Source: an uncultured Oscillospiraceae bacterium
GTDB taxonomy: Bacteria; Bacillota; Clostridia; Oscillospirales; Oscillospiraceae
NCBI GenBank assembly: GCA_902478785.1
Contig: CABSMJ010000030.1
Location: 1 to 19,385 of the forward strand
Length of the DNA: 19,385 bases
Direction of reading: 5' to 3'
The notes beneath the pieces were generated by a model. That model did not search any database and was not told the DNA's origin. It saw only the letters and a program-made list of their open reading frames with translations. The translations under genes and the position numbers were made by a program. Numbering within the stretch: position 1 is the stretch's first letter; each line of letters starts with the position of its first letter. Below, piece by piece: positions 1 through 5,906 of the stretch.

Positions 1-1361
1 TGGAGAGAAAGCCGGACTGGCTGTCCGGCTTTCCTGTCCAAATTTATTGTAATAGCAGGGATATAGTAGATGTCTCCCTGGTATTCCTCTTCGTACATCT
101 CCAGCTTCCCACCGGTAATGGTCACGCTGCTGAATTCAGTGTCCGAAAACGCACCGCCGCCAATGGTGCCGCTTCCGGTAATGGTGAGGTCCAGAGCGGG
201 TGCGTTCAGGTTCTGGAAAGTCCACGCCGGAATATCGCCGCAGTTCTCAATGACCAGGGTGGAGAGATTTTTTGTATTCTTGATGCAGCCTTTCTCCAGC
301 GTACAATCCCTGAGCGTGATAGTGGTGAGTTCGGGGCTTAGATAGGAGTAGCTACCGCCGTTAAACGCGAATTCAGACAGCACGCACCCTTCAAAGGTGA
401 CACATTCCAGTTTGGAGAACGTACGGCCGGACATCGCGTAAAACGCATATTTGCCCACGGTGATGTCCTTGGCGTAAAGGGAGACCATCTCCGCAATATA
501 CGCCCGCCAGGGATATACTGTAGTGCCGCTGCCGTCATAATCGCCCGTATCCTTGGTCAGCACCAGGGTACCTGTCTCGCCGTACCACTCCCAGCCTTCA
601 CCGCTGTCGGTCAGCTCGCCAAAATCAGGTTGCTCTTCTTCAGGAGGCTCAGGCGTTTCCTGGGCTGTTACGATCACAGTCCAGCTTTCAGAAAGCTGTT
701 CATCAGGTCCTTCCTCATACAAAAGCAGTTGTGTCTCTGCAGTTCCCTCGGAGTCGGTCACGGCCTCGGGATTGGTCACAGTCCCCTCGGGATTGGTCAC
801 GGTCCCCTCGGGCTCGGTCACAGTGCTCTCAGGCTTCGTCACACCGCCCTCAGGCTCCGTCACACCACCCTCAGGCTCCGTCACACCGCCCTCAGGCTCC
901 GTCACACCGCCCTCAGGCTTCGTCACACCGCCCTCAGGCTCCGTCACACCACCCTCAGGCTTTGTCACACCGCCCTCAGGCTCCGTCACACCACCCTCAG
1001 GCTCCGTTGAGTCTTCTTCGTCATCTTCACCAGGATTCGTTACAGGAGGTTCCAACGTACTAAGTGCGTCATAGTAGTGGGTGATCGTGGTGGTACCGGC
1101 ACTCACACCAGTCACAGTCACAGTACCGTTCTCAACCTGTACGGTGGCAATATCCAGATCCCCGGATACCCATCTCTCGTTTTCCAGCACTGTACTGCCG
1201 CTTGATATGGCATATCCTGTGAGCGCCGTACTTTCTCCGGCTTTCACCGTGATGGTTCCGCCAGTCCCCTCCTCATCTGCAAAGGCTGTGACGCTCATCA
1301 GGCTTAAAGCCATGCTCAGCGCCAAGGCCAGGGCAAATACTTTCTTCCTCTTCGTTGCCAT
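1..1361 (-). CDS. Secreted surface protein with Ig-like domain, VTEPEGG repeats and BspA-type leucine-rich region (partial, 3' end outside window)
   Basis: The frame opens at ATG 1361 and stays open to the left edge, giving 453 visible codons. The start is supported by GGAGACGGGAG about 9 bases upstream. Residues 1-28 form a signal peptide (basic MATKRKK, hydrophobic core, cleavage likely after TAFA). Residues about 33-96 resemble a bacterial Ig-like (BIG2) domain, with the typical W-x-S, IATV and VTGVSAGTTTIT pattern. Residues about 116-207 are an acidic 7-residue repeat, VTEPEGG. From about residue 250 the sequence has the start of BspA-type leucine-rich proteins (W-x-W-x-x-x-TGTLVLT, a PW motif, then LTTITLRDCTLE-like strands). 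Such proteins usually act as cell-surface adhesins, and that role is inferred here. No anchor is visible because the C terminus is missing. It lies downstream of a cyclic di-GMP riboswitch (1395-1490). Confidence 0.88.
   Translation of the reverse strand, partial: MATKRKKVFALALALSMALSLMSVTAFADEEGTGGTITVKAGESTALTGYAISSGSTVLENERWVSGDLDIATVQVENGTVTVTGVSAGTTTITHYYDALSTLEPPVTNPGEDDEEDSTEPEGGVTEPEGGVTKPEGGVTEPEGGVTKPEGGVTEPEGGVTEPEGGVTEPEGGVTKPESTVTEPEGTVTNPEGTVTNPEAVTDSEGTAETQLLLYEEGPDEQLSESWTVIVTAQETPEPPEEEQPDFGELTDSGEGWEWYGETGTLVLTKDTGDYDGSGTTVYPWRAYIAEMVSLYAKDITVGKYAFYAMSGRTFSKLECVTFEGCVLSEFAFNGGSYSYLSPELTTITLRDCTLEKGCIKNTKNLSTLVIENCGDIPAWTFQNLNAPALDLTITGSGTIGGGAFSDTEFSSVTITGGKLEMYEEEYQGDIYYIPAITINLDRKAGQPVRLSL
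9..31. other. Terminator-like hairpin at the left edge, inside the open frame
   Basis: A perfect inverted repeat (AAGCCGGAC / GTCCGGCTT with a 5-base loop) sits at the very end of the visible surface-protein frame. On the minus strand it is followed by a weakly T-rich CTTTCTCTCC. It looks like a factor-independent terminator, yet no in-frame stop precedes it. It may be an ordinary coding palindrome or a terminator whose upstream stop was lost. Confidence 0.4.
738..1014 (-). repeat. 21-bp tandem repeat encoding VTEPEGG
   Basis: About nine near-identical 21-base units lie between roughly 828 and 1014. They are followed towards the protein C terminus by three diverged units (VTNPEGT-like). Read on the minus strand each unit encodes V-T-(E/K)-P-E-G-G. 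The repeat probably forms an extended acidic stalk between the Ig-like and leucine-rich parts. The perfect 7-codon period keeps several other frames open, which produces spurious reading frames on the plus strand. Confidence 0.9.
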
Positions 1362-1394
1362 TTCTCCCGTCTCCTTTTTTGGATTTTGAGATTG

Positions 1395-1490
1395 GAAGCG
1401 ATGGCGGCCGGGCTGGCCTAGCGTTCCCGCCTTAGCCCCCTGGCTTTGCGTCCCGTCCTTTCGGGCGGTTTGCCCTTTTCATTCCGCTTC
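1395..1490 (-). promoter_or_regulatory. Cyclic di-GMP class I riboswitch (GEMM-I), copy 1
   Basis: Read on the minus strand this matches the GEMM-I consensus. It has GGGCAAACC, then a short stem capped by GAAA, then GGGACGCAAAGCC, GGGGGCUAAGG, and a second stem ending in a GGCC-rich receptor strand. The closing P1 helix pairs GAAGCG (1485-1490) with CGCUUC (1395-1400). The aptamer lies about 34 bases upstream of the start codon of the leucine-rich surface protein. This RNA family binds cyclic di-GMP. Whether binding turns the gene on or off cannot be read from the sequence. No terminator hairpin lies between aptamer and start, so translational control is plausible. Confidence 0.93.
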
Positions 1491-1530
1491 GCGCGGCTCC
1501 CCGCGCCCGGCTGGAAAAGTCTTTCTTTCC

Positions 1531-1562
1531 CGTTTCTTTCCCGCTCCCGCGGGAAAGAAACG
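1531..1562 (-). other. Leader hairpin upstream of riboswitch copy 1
   Basis: A perfect 14-bp stem with a 4-base loop (arms 1531-1544 and 1549-1562) lies in the 5' leader between promoter and aptamer. The paralogous leader has a hairpin of different sequence at the same place (5647-5673), so pairing is conserved while the sequence changes. Confidence 0.7.
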
Positions 1563-1573
1563 CGGATATCCGC
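1562..1573. other. Conserved 12-bp palindrome GCGGATATCCGC in leader 1
   Basis: This perfect palindrome is repeated exactly at 5675-5686 in the other riboswitch leader, at the equivalent position just upstream of the leader hairpin. It could be an operator for a dimeric DNA-binding protein or part of an alternative RNA stem. Neither can be decided from sequence. Confidence 0.6.
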
Positions 1574-1609
1574 TTTCGGAAAACAGTCTCTTTTCCTTGA
1601 CTTGTCTGT

Positions 1610-1647
1610 ATTATACGACTGACCAGTTACAAAACCGGGTACATATT
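1610..1647 (-). promoter_or_regulatory. Promoter of the leucine-rich surface protein, with conserved upstream element
   Basis: A perfect -10 TATAAT lies at 1610-1615 (minus). No good -35 is found at 16-18 bases. Instead TTTTGTAAC (1626-1634) ends 10 bases upstream of the -10, and ATATGTACCC lies beyond it. Both blocks recur with identical spacing upstream of the second surface gene (5743-5780). The inferred transcript starts near 1603, giving a leader of about 240 bases. The weak -35 plus a conserved upstream block suggests an activator or an alternative polymerase contact. Confidence 0.6.
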
Positions 1648-1733
1648 GTGATCTCTCGTTCAAAAAAGCAAAATTTTTCCTGTAACGCATTATTTCTTTT
1701 GTCGCTTTTCGACAATTTCTTGCAAAAAGGCAC

Positions 1734-1764
1734 AAAAAGGCGGCGTCCCATATGGGACGCCGCC
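1734..1764 (-). terminator. Terminator of the sortase gene
   Basis: On the minus strand, GGCGGCGTCCC-ATAT-GGGACGCCGCC is followed by TTTTTGTG, 27 bases after the sortase stop codon. It is a textbook factor-independent terminator. It separates the sortase transcript from the riboswitch-controlled gene downstream. Confidence 0.92.
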
Positions 1765-1791
1765 TTTTCTGTCAGGATGATAAGCGTATCG

Positions 1792-2868
1792 CTAGGAGAC
1801 GTTTTCTGCTTCCGGACTCTGAGTCTCTGCGCTCTCCGTTTCCGGGGAAGTCGCCTCCTGCTGGGTAGGTTCCTCCCCCGAGGGTGGAGCCGCAGTCTCT
1901 GCCTCCGGGGTTTGGACGGAGGGTTCCGTCTCCGGCGCAGTGGAAACCGGCACCTGGCTCTCCGGGACAGTTTCCGGTGTAGTGGCCGGTGCGGTTTCCG
2001 GCTCCGTCTCCGCCTCTTCCTCCGGTGCAGCAGGCGTAGTCGTCTGCGTCTCCTCCGCCTGATCCGAAGCGGCATAGCCCCGCCGCACCGCGTGGACGAT
2101 CAGGCGCTTGCTGTGTCCGTTTCCCGTACAGGTAGACAGGGTCAAGATGTAGTCGTTGACCGTGGGCGTCACCCCTGTATCGTAGAGGGAGGCCTCCACC
2201 GCAGCGTCCAGAAACGCCTGCTTGCTGGCCGTACTCCTCAGGCCCAGGCGGTAGCTCTCACCGCTGGGGCTACCCTCGTAGACGGAGAAGATCTCATACT
2301 GAAAGCTACCCCGGTCCGTGGTGAGATAGATCACAGGATGCTCCCGGTAATAGCTCTTTTGCTTATAGTATTTCAGCCCGGCAAACATGGAGCCGTTGTT
2401 CATCCGATGGCCATAGAGGATGGTGTTGAAATCGTTCAGATCCTGGGAACAGCGGTAATCCATGAAAATAGCGCCCACGCTGCTGCTGGTGTTGCGCCAG
2501 GTGTGGTTCAAATAATAGGAGTTGTCGCTGCCTTGGACCACCGGATAGGAGATCTTGGTCCAGGGAATGAGGATCCAGCCCAGCACATCGTCATTGACCT
2601 CCTGCAGGGCGCTGAAATCCATATTCCGCAGGGCATCGGCATAGGGGTCCACATAAACCTCCGCAGGCTCCTCTGAGGACTCCGGCTCCGGCAGTTCCTC
2701 CGGTTCCGGCAGCTCCGGCAGCTGAACCAACTCCTCCGCCTCAGCGTAGGCCTCGTCCCCTTCCCGATACTGAAACAGCTGATAAATGACTACGCCGGCG
2801 CTGCTCAAAAAGATCACAGCCAGCACGATCATCAAAATTCGCCGTACCTTTTTGGGCAAGTTTCTCAC
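1792..2868 (-). CDS. srtB: Class B sortase with long Pro/Thr/Glu-rich C-terminal tail
   Basis: Sortases are membrane transpeptidases that cut a sorting signal and join the protein to peptidoglycan or to another pilin. A signal-anchor segment occupies residues about 10-30. The class B fold follows: NDDVLGWI, TKISYPVVQGSDN, SVGAIFMDYR, the catalytic His of LYGHRM (about residue 154), the catalytic Cys of TLSTCTG (about 247) and the Arg of KRLIVHA (about 255). After about residue 265 comes a tail of roughly 95 residues rich in P, T, E and A, which standard sortase B lacks. It may be a wall-spanning or disordered extension. GTG 2868 is chosen because AAAAAGG lies just upstream. TTG 2871 and an internal TTG four codons in are alternatives. 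The gene lies between two surface-protein genes, and the 823-residue neighbour is the obvious substrate. Confidence 0.93.
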   Translation of the reverse strand: MRNLPKKVRRILMIVLAVIFLSSAGVVIYQLFQYREGDEAYAEAEELVQLPELPEPEELPEPESSEEPAEVYVDPYADALRNMDFSALQEVNDDVLGWILIPWTKISYPVVQGSDNSYYLNHTWRNTSSSVGAIFMDYRCSQDLNDFNTILYGHRMNNGSMFAGLKYYKQKSYYREHPVIYLTTDRGSFQYEIFSVYEGSPSGESYRLGLRSTASKQAFLDAAVEASLYDTGVTPTVNDYILTLSTCTGNGHSKRLIVHAVRRGYAASDQAEETQTTTPAAPEEEAETEPETAPATTPETVPESQVPVSTAPETEPSVQTPEAETAAPPSGEEPTQQEATSPETESAETQSPEAENVS

Positions 2869-2894
2869 CAACCTTTTTGCTGAGATTTGTTTCC

Positions 2895-2923
2895 ATTATA
2901 TCTATGGGTACTTACTTTGTAAA
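2895..2923 (-). promoter_or_regulatory. Near-consensus promoter of the sortase gene
   Basis: On the minus strand TTTACA (2918-2923) and TATAAT (2895-2900) are separated by exactly 17 bases. The inferred start, near 2888, leaves a leader of about 20 bases. There is no room for a riboswitch, so the sortase appears to be expressed independently of its likely substrates. Confidence 0.8.
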
Positions 2924-2945
2924 GCACACCCCGTCTCAGTTTCGA

Positions 2946-2977
2946 GAAAAAGACGCCCCGGCATAAGCCGGGGCGTC
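2946..2977 (-). terminator. Terminator of the sortase-anchored surface protein
   Basis: Minus-strand stem GACGCCCCGG with partner CCGGGGCGTC is followed by TTTTTCTCG, about 40 bases after the stop codon of the 823-residue protein. It is strong and uninterrupted. Confidence 0.92.
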
Positions 2978-3015
2978 CTCCATGAAATCATTGTAGAGCA
3001 CTACACGGGAGTGAA

Positions 3016-5487
3016 TCAATCCTCACGGCGTTTCTTGCCGCCCAGCAGGCAGGTACCCGCCAGACCCAAACCAGACACACCGGCCAAGGCCGCATACAGC
3101 AAGCTCACATCGCCGGTCTTGGGAGCTTCGCCCTGAGGTACATCCTCATCGGGGATCTCCTCAGGCAGTTCGCCCTCAGGCACGTTCTCGTCGGGGATCT
3201 CCTCGTCGGGGATCTCCTCGCCGGGTTCCTCAGGCAGCTCGCCTTCAGGCACATTCTCGTCGGGGATATCAGTGGGGTCCTCGGGATCAGGGTCGGGAGT
3301 GGGATCGGGGGTATCAGGCGGAATCACCACAGGCTCATCAGGTACCACTTCCAGAGTGAATCCCACATCACAGGCAACGGGATAGCTCATATAGGCATTC
3401 CCAAGGAAGCCCGCCACCGCAGCATTCACCTCCATCACTGCAGGTGCCGCAGTGCTTGCATCCAAACCGCTCCACGCCTTAGCCGCCGCACTCTCCAGAG
3501 TATCGGAATTCCCGGACATGACCGCACCGGCGCTGCCAGCATAATCGCTGAGGCGGAAATTCCCGTCCATGCGCAGGGCGTGATTGTAGAAGAAGTTATA
3601 TGCCAGCGTATTGAGTTCCGGCAAAGTCTCCTTCGTCGCCGACCCGTCTGCGGCAGTATCCTTATAACCGTCAAAGATATCAAACAGCGCCATATCAGAG
3701 AGCTGGTCCAGGGACTGAGCCTGGGTATTGTACTTGAAGTTGTAATAGTCCAGATAATAGTGGGGCAGATTGACCTCAATGCCTTCCTCATTTCCATAAA
3801 GAGCCTGCAGGGCGGCATTGACGGTGGCGTCATCCAAGCACATACTGGTATCCAGCAGAGCAAGCATGGCCGAGTTCCAGGTACGGTACACAACATAGGT
3901 CTGCTCAGACTGATTGAATGTGGGATACTGGCTCTTCTCATCCGTATATCCAGAATAGTCCTCGCACAGTGCAGTCTCCATCCACATGGAATCCGCAACA
4001 TATCTGTACTCATTGCCAGACAGATTCACCAGCTCCACGCGGAATTTGATATTCTGTCCAGGCTGGAGCAGATCGTCTTTCCCAATGGCAGGCGTACCAT
4101 CTTCGGAAACCGTCTGATCATTCTCCGTGAAGCCAACGGCCAGCTCGCCGAAAACCTTCCGAATAGCCTCCACACGAACATTTACCGTATCCGCTGTGTA
4201 GTCCTGAGGAATGGTGACCGTAATGACATTGGCATTATCTTCCCGGGCATAGGAATACACGATGCCTTCGCTGGAAACCGCATGGGTTGCCGGGACATAG
4301 CTGTGGGCAGCCGTAGAGGGCGTGGTATAATCAGACGTATACTCAATGCTGCGGGTAATGCCGATATAGGAAAGGCTCTTATAGTTCTGGTTGTTCAGAT
4401 GGATCACAAGGCTGCCGTTTTGCAGCTCCACTTCCTGGATCTCAGACGCTTTAGCAGAAGATGTGTTGGGGATGAAGTAGACACCGAAGTTTCCCAGGGA
4501 CTCCGTGAGCGCCGAGCGGAATACAATCGTGATCTCCTGACCATCCTCCAATTTTTTGGCCGCCTTGGTCAATTCACTGCTGTTCATCTCAAAGGCCCCG
4601 GCCAGCGTAGTACCGCTGGGGAGCTTTGCTGCAAGACTGTCCAGACTACTTGTTCCCTGTACAAAAAGAAATGCGGCGGGATTGCTTAGGCTGCCGGCGG
4701 CCGCGCTGACATACACGGTCGTGTCGTAGGTCACCCAAACGCCGGCATCGGTTCCGGTCTTGAAGGCGCTGAACAGGTCTTTGCCCTCCATGAAGCTTTG
4801 CACCGCAGCCAGCTGTTCCGTGTTGACAAGGGCCGCCTGGGCCTCCGCGCTCAGCGCGGTTACTGCCTGATAGGCCGCATACACAGCTGCCAGATCACTG
4901 GTCAAATCCTCAGGGACCTGGGCCAGCAGCGCGTCGGCATCCGCTGCCTGGGCCAAAGCTAAAGCCTTCTCTGCCGCCGTCAAAACGTCATAATTGCTCA
5001 CATCGCCCCGAATGGAGGCGTCCACCGCCTCATAGGCAGCCCGGGCAGCAGCGATCACATCTGCATCGCCAGCAGAGATGCTCTCCGGCAGAGCATCGAT
5101 CGCCGCGACAGCGGTCTCCACAGAGCAGGGATGCCCCTCCACCGCTTCCACATAGCCGCAGGTCTCGTCATGGACATGCCGGCAGGGCTGGCCGGGATTC
5201 GCAGGCACATAGCCACAGCCCTCCACATGGTCGATCACTCCATCTTCATCTTCATCCGTGCAGGAGCAGGGGACCTCCTCCGTAGGGGCCACATAGCCGC
5301 AAGTCTCATCGTGGGTGTGCTGGCAGGGTTGCCCCTCCACCGCCTCCACATAGCCGCAGGCAGCACTGTGTACATGCCCCTCTGGAGCAGTCTCCTCGTC
5401 CTCTGCAAAGGCTGTGACACTCAGCAGGCCCATTGCCATGCTCAGCGCCAGAACCATTGCAAATACTCTTTTCAGCTTCTTTGCCAT
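3016..5487 (-). CDS. Sortase-anchored surface protein with four His/Cys CGYV repeats (823 aa)
   Basis: The start ATG 5487 has AAGGAG 8 bases upstream. Residues 1-28 form a signal peptide ending in TAFA, very similar to that of the other surface protein. Residues 38-121 hold four copies of a His/Cys motif (H-x-H-x-x-x-C-G-Y-V, then P-C), nine Cys in all. Residues about 125-220 are alanine-rich helices with IDALPESI and AARAAYEAV, a style common in cell-wall adhesins. Residues about 230-720 are an ectodomain I do not recognise. Residues 720-787 are a Pro/Asp/Glu stalk with repeated IPDENVPEGELPEE. The C terminus has the sorting signal APKTGD (788-793), a hydrophobic segment and KKRRED. Surface anchoring is well supported. 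Adhesion is inferred. The gene has its own riboswitch leader and terminator. Confidence 0.93.
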   Translation of the reverse strand: MAKKLKRVFAMVLALSMAMGLLSVTAFAEDEETAPEGHVHSAACGYVEAVEGQPCQHTHDETCGYVAPTEEVPCSCTDEDEDGVIDHVEGCGYVPANPGQPCRHVHDETCGYVEAVEGHPCSVETAVAAIDALPESISAGDADVIAAARAAYEAVDASIRGDVSNYDVLTAAEKALALAQAADADALLAQVPEDLTSDLAAVYAAYQAVTALSAEAQAALVNTEQLAAVQSFMEGKDLFSAFKTGTDAGVWVTYDTTVYVSAAAGSLSNPAAFLFVQGTSSLDSLAAKLPSGTTLAGAFEMNSSELTKAAKKLEDGQEITIVFRSALTESLGNFGVYFIPNTSSAKASEIQEVELQNGSLVIHLNNQNYKSLSYIGITRSIEYTSDYTTPSTAAHSYVPATHAVSSEGIVYSYAREDNANVITVTIPQDYTADTVNVRVEAIRKVFGELAVGFTENDQTVSEDGTPAIGKDDLLQPGQNIKFRVELVNLSGNEYRYVADSMWMETALCEDYSGYTDEKSQYPTFNQSEQTYVVYRTWNSAMLALLDTSMCLDDATVNAALQALYGNEEGIEVNLPHYYLDYYNFKYNTQAQSLDQLSDMALFDIFDGYKDTAADGSATKETLPELNTLAYNFFYNHALRMDGNFRLSDYAGSAGAVMSGNSDTLESAAAKAWSGLDASTAAPAVMEVNAAVAGFLGNAYMSYPVACDVGFTLEVVPDEPVVIPPDTPDPTPDPDPEDPTDIPDENVPEGELPEEPGEEIPDEEIPDENVPEGELPEEIPDEDVPQGEAPKTGDVSLLYAALAGVSGLGLAGTCLLGGKKRRED
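3127..3267 (-). repeat. Repeat encoding the acidic stalk IPDENVPEGELPEE
   Basis: Three copies (the last diverged, IPDEDVPQGE) of a 14-residue Pro/Glu/Asp unit precede the sorting signal. At DNA level the copies are nearly identical. The likely role is a flexible wall-spanning spacer. Confidence 0.8.
5125..5376 (-). repeat. Repeat encoding four His/Cys CGYV modules
   Basis: Four modules of about 20 residues share CGYV and a later P-C. Three start with an H-x-H or H-V pair close to the first Cys. The first and fourth modules are nearly the same (CGYVEAVEG-x-P-C), which suggests internal duplication. His and Cys spacing would suit metal binding or a disulfide-stabilised fold. Neither is proved. 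Confidence 0.75.
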
Positions 5488-5521
5488 TTTCCGTTCTCCT
5501 TTTCTTTTGATTTTGAGATCG

Positions 5522-5614
5522 GAAGCGATGGCGGCTGGGCCGGCTTAGCGTTTCCGCCTTAGCCCCCTGGCTTTGCGTCCCGCCCTTTCAGGCGGTTTGC
5601 TTTTACATTGCTTC
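5522..5614 (-). promoter_or_regulatory. Cyclic di-GMP class I riboswitch (GEMM-I), copy 2
   Basis: The minus strand shows GCAAACC, a stem capped by GAAA, GGGCGGGACGCAAAGCC, GGGGGCUAAGGC and the receptor-side strand, all GEMM-I hallmarks. P1 pairs GAAGC-AAU (5607-5614) with AU-CGCUUC (5522-5529). Compared with copy 1 the P1 partner has changed (GAAGCG to GAAGCA) and the helix extends differently, so the structure is kept. It lies about 35 bases upstream of the start codon of the 823-residue protein. Both copies are followed by the same AUCUCAAAAUC before the ribosome binding site, so the expression platform also seems shared. Confidence 0.93.
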
Positions 5615-5646
5615 TGCGTGACTCCCCGCACCGGTTGGGAAAGGTC

Positions 5647-5673
5647 TTTCTTTTCTGCATAGCAGAAAAGAAA
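5647..5673 (-). other. Leader hairpin upstream of riboswitch copy 2
   Basis: A 12-bp stem with a 3-base loop (TTTCTTTTCTGC / GCAGAAAAGAAA) sits at the position equivalent to the 14-bp hairpin at 1531-1562. The stem sequence is different but complementarity is retained. Confidence 0.7.
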
Positions 5674-5690
5674 AGCGGATATCCGCTTTT
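5671..5690. other. 20-bp perfect palindrome in leader 2
   Basis: AAAAGCGGATATCCGCTTTT is fully palindromic. Its core GCGGATATCCGC is identical to that at 1562-1573. It overlaps one arm of the leader hairpin, so the two RNA stems would compete. Confidence 0.6.
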
Positions 5691-5742
5691 GAAATTTGAC
5701 GCATCCCCGGGTGCCAGACACGTTTTGCCCTTGACTGCAGTC

Positions 5743-5780
5743 ATTATACACCGCCATGGTTACAAAAGTGGGTACATATT
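5743..5780 (-). promoter_or_regulatory. Promoter of the sortase-anchored surface protein, with conserved upstream element
   Basis: TATAAT lies at 5743-5748 (minus). TTTTGTAAC ends 10 bases upstream and ATATGTACCC follows further upstream, matching the other riboswitch-controlled gene in sequence and spacing. No consensus -35 is present. The inferred leader is about 250 bases. Confidence 0.6.
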
Positions 5781-5842
5781 GCCATTGCACCTTCAAAATT
5801 ATTGCATTTCCCCAAATTTTACTTTTTCTTTACGCCAGATAG

Positions 5843-5882
5843 AAAAGCCGGGACCGAGATACATTTTTGCATCTCAGTCCCG
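5843..5882 (-). terminator. Terminator of the pilus operon, after pilT
   Basis: On the minus strand CGGGACUGAGAU pairs with AUCUCGGUCCCG, with one U-G wobble, and the stem can extend into the loop. It is followed by GGCTTTTC. The wobble is a C/A mismatch on the other strand, which supports minus-strand function. Confidence 0.82.
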
Positions 5883-5906
5883 ACAAACTGCTCCAAATCT
5901 ATATTC

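Noticed and set aside
738..1014. CRISPR array
   Set aside because: The repeats are contiguous 21-base coding units without unique spacers.
553..1074. Several plus-strand frames with Ser/Pro/Val repeats
   Set aside because: Produced by the 21-base repeat, whose length is a multiple of three. The minus-strand frame has a signal peptide and continuous domains.
1597..2676. 359-residue plus-strand open frame
   Set aside because: Antisense to the sortase, whose catalytic His, Cys and Arg are intact. Arg/Leu-rich composition is typical of a shadow frame.
3580..4689. 369-residue plus-strand open frame
   Set aside because: Antisense to the sortase-anchored surface protein. No ribosome binding site or recognisable domain.
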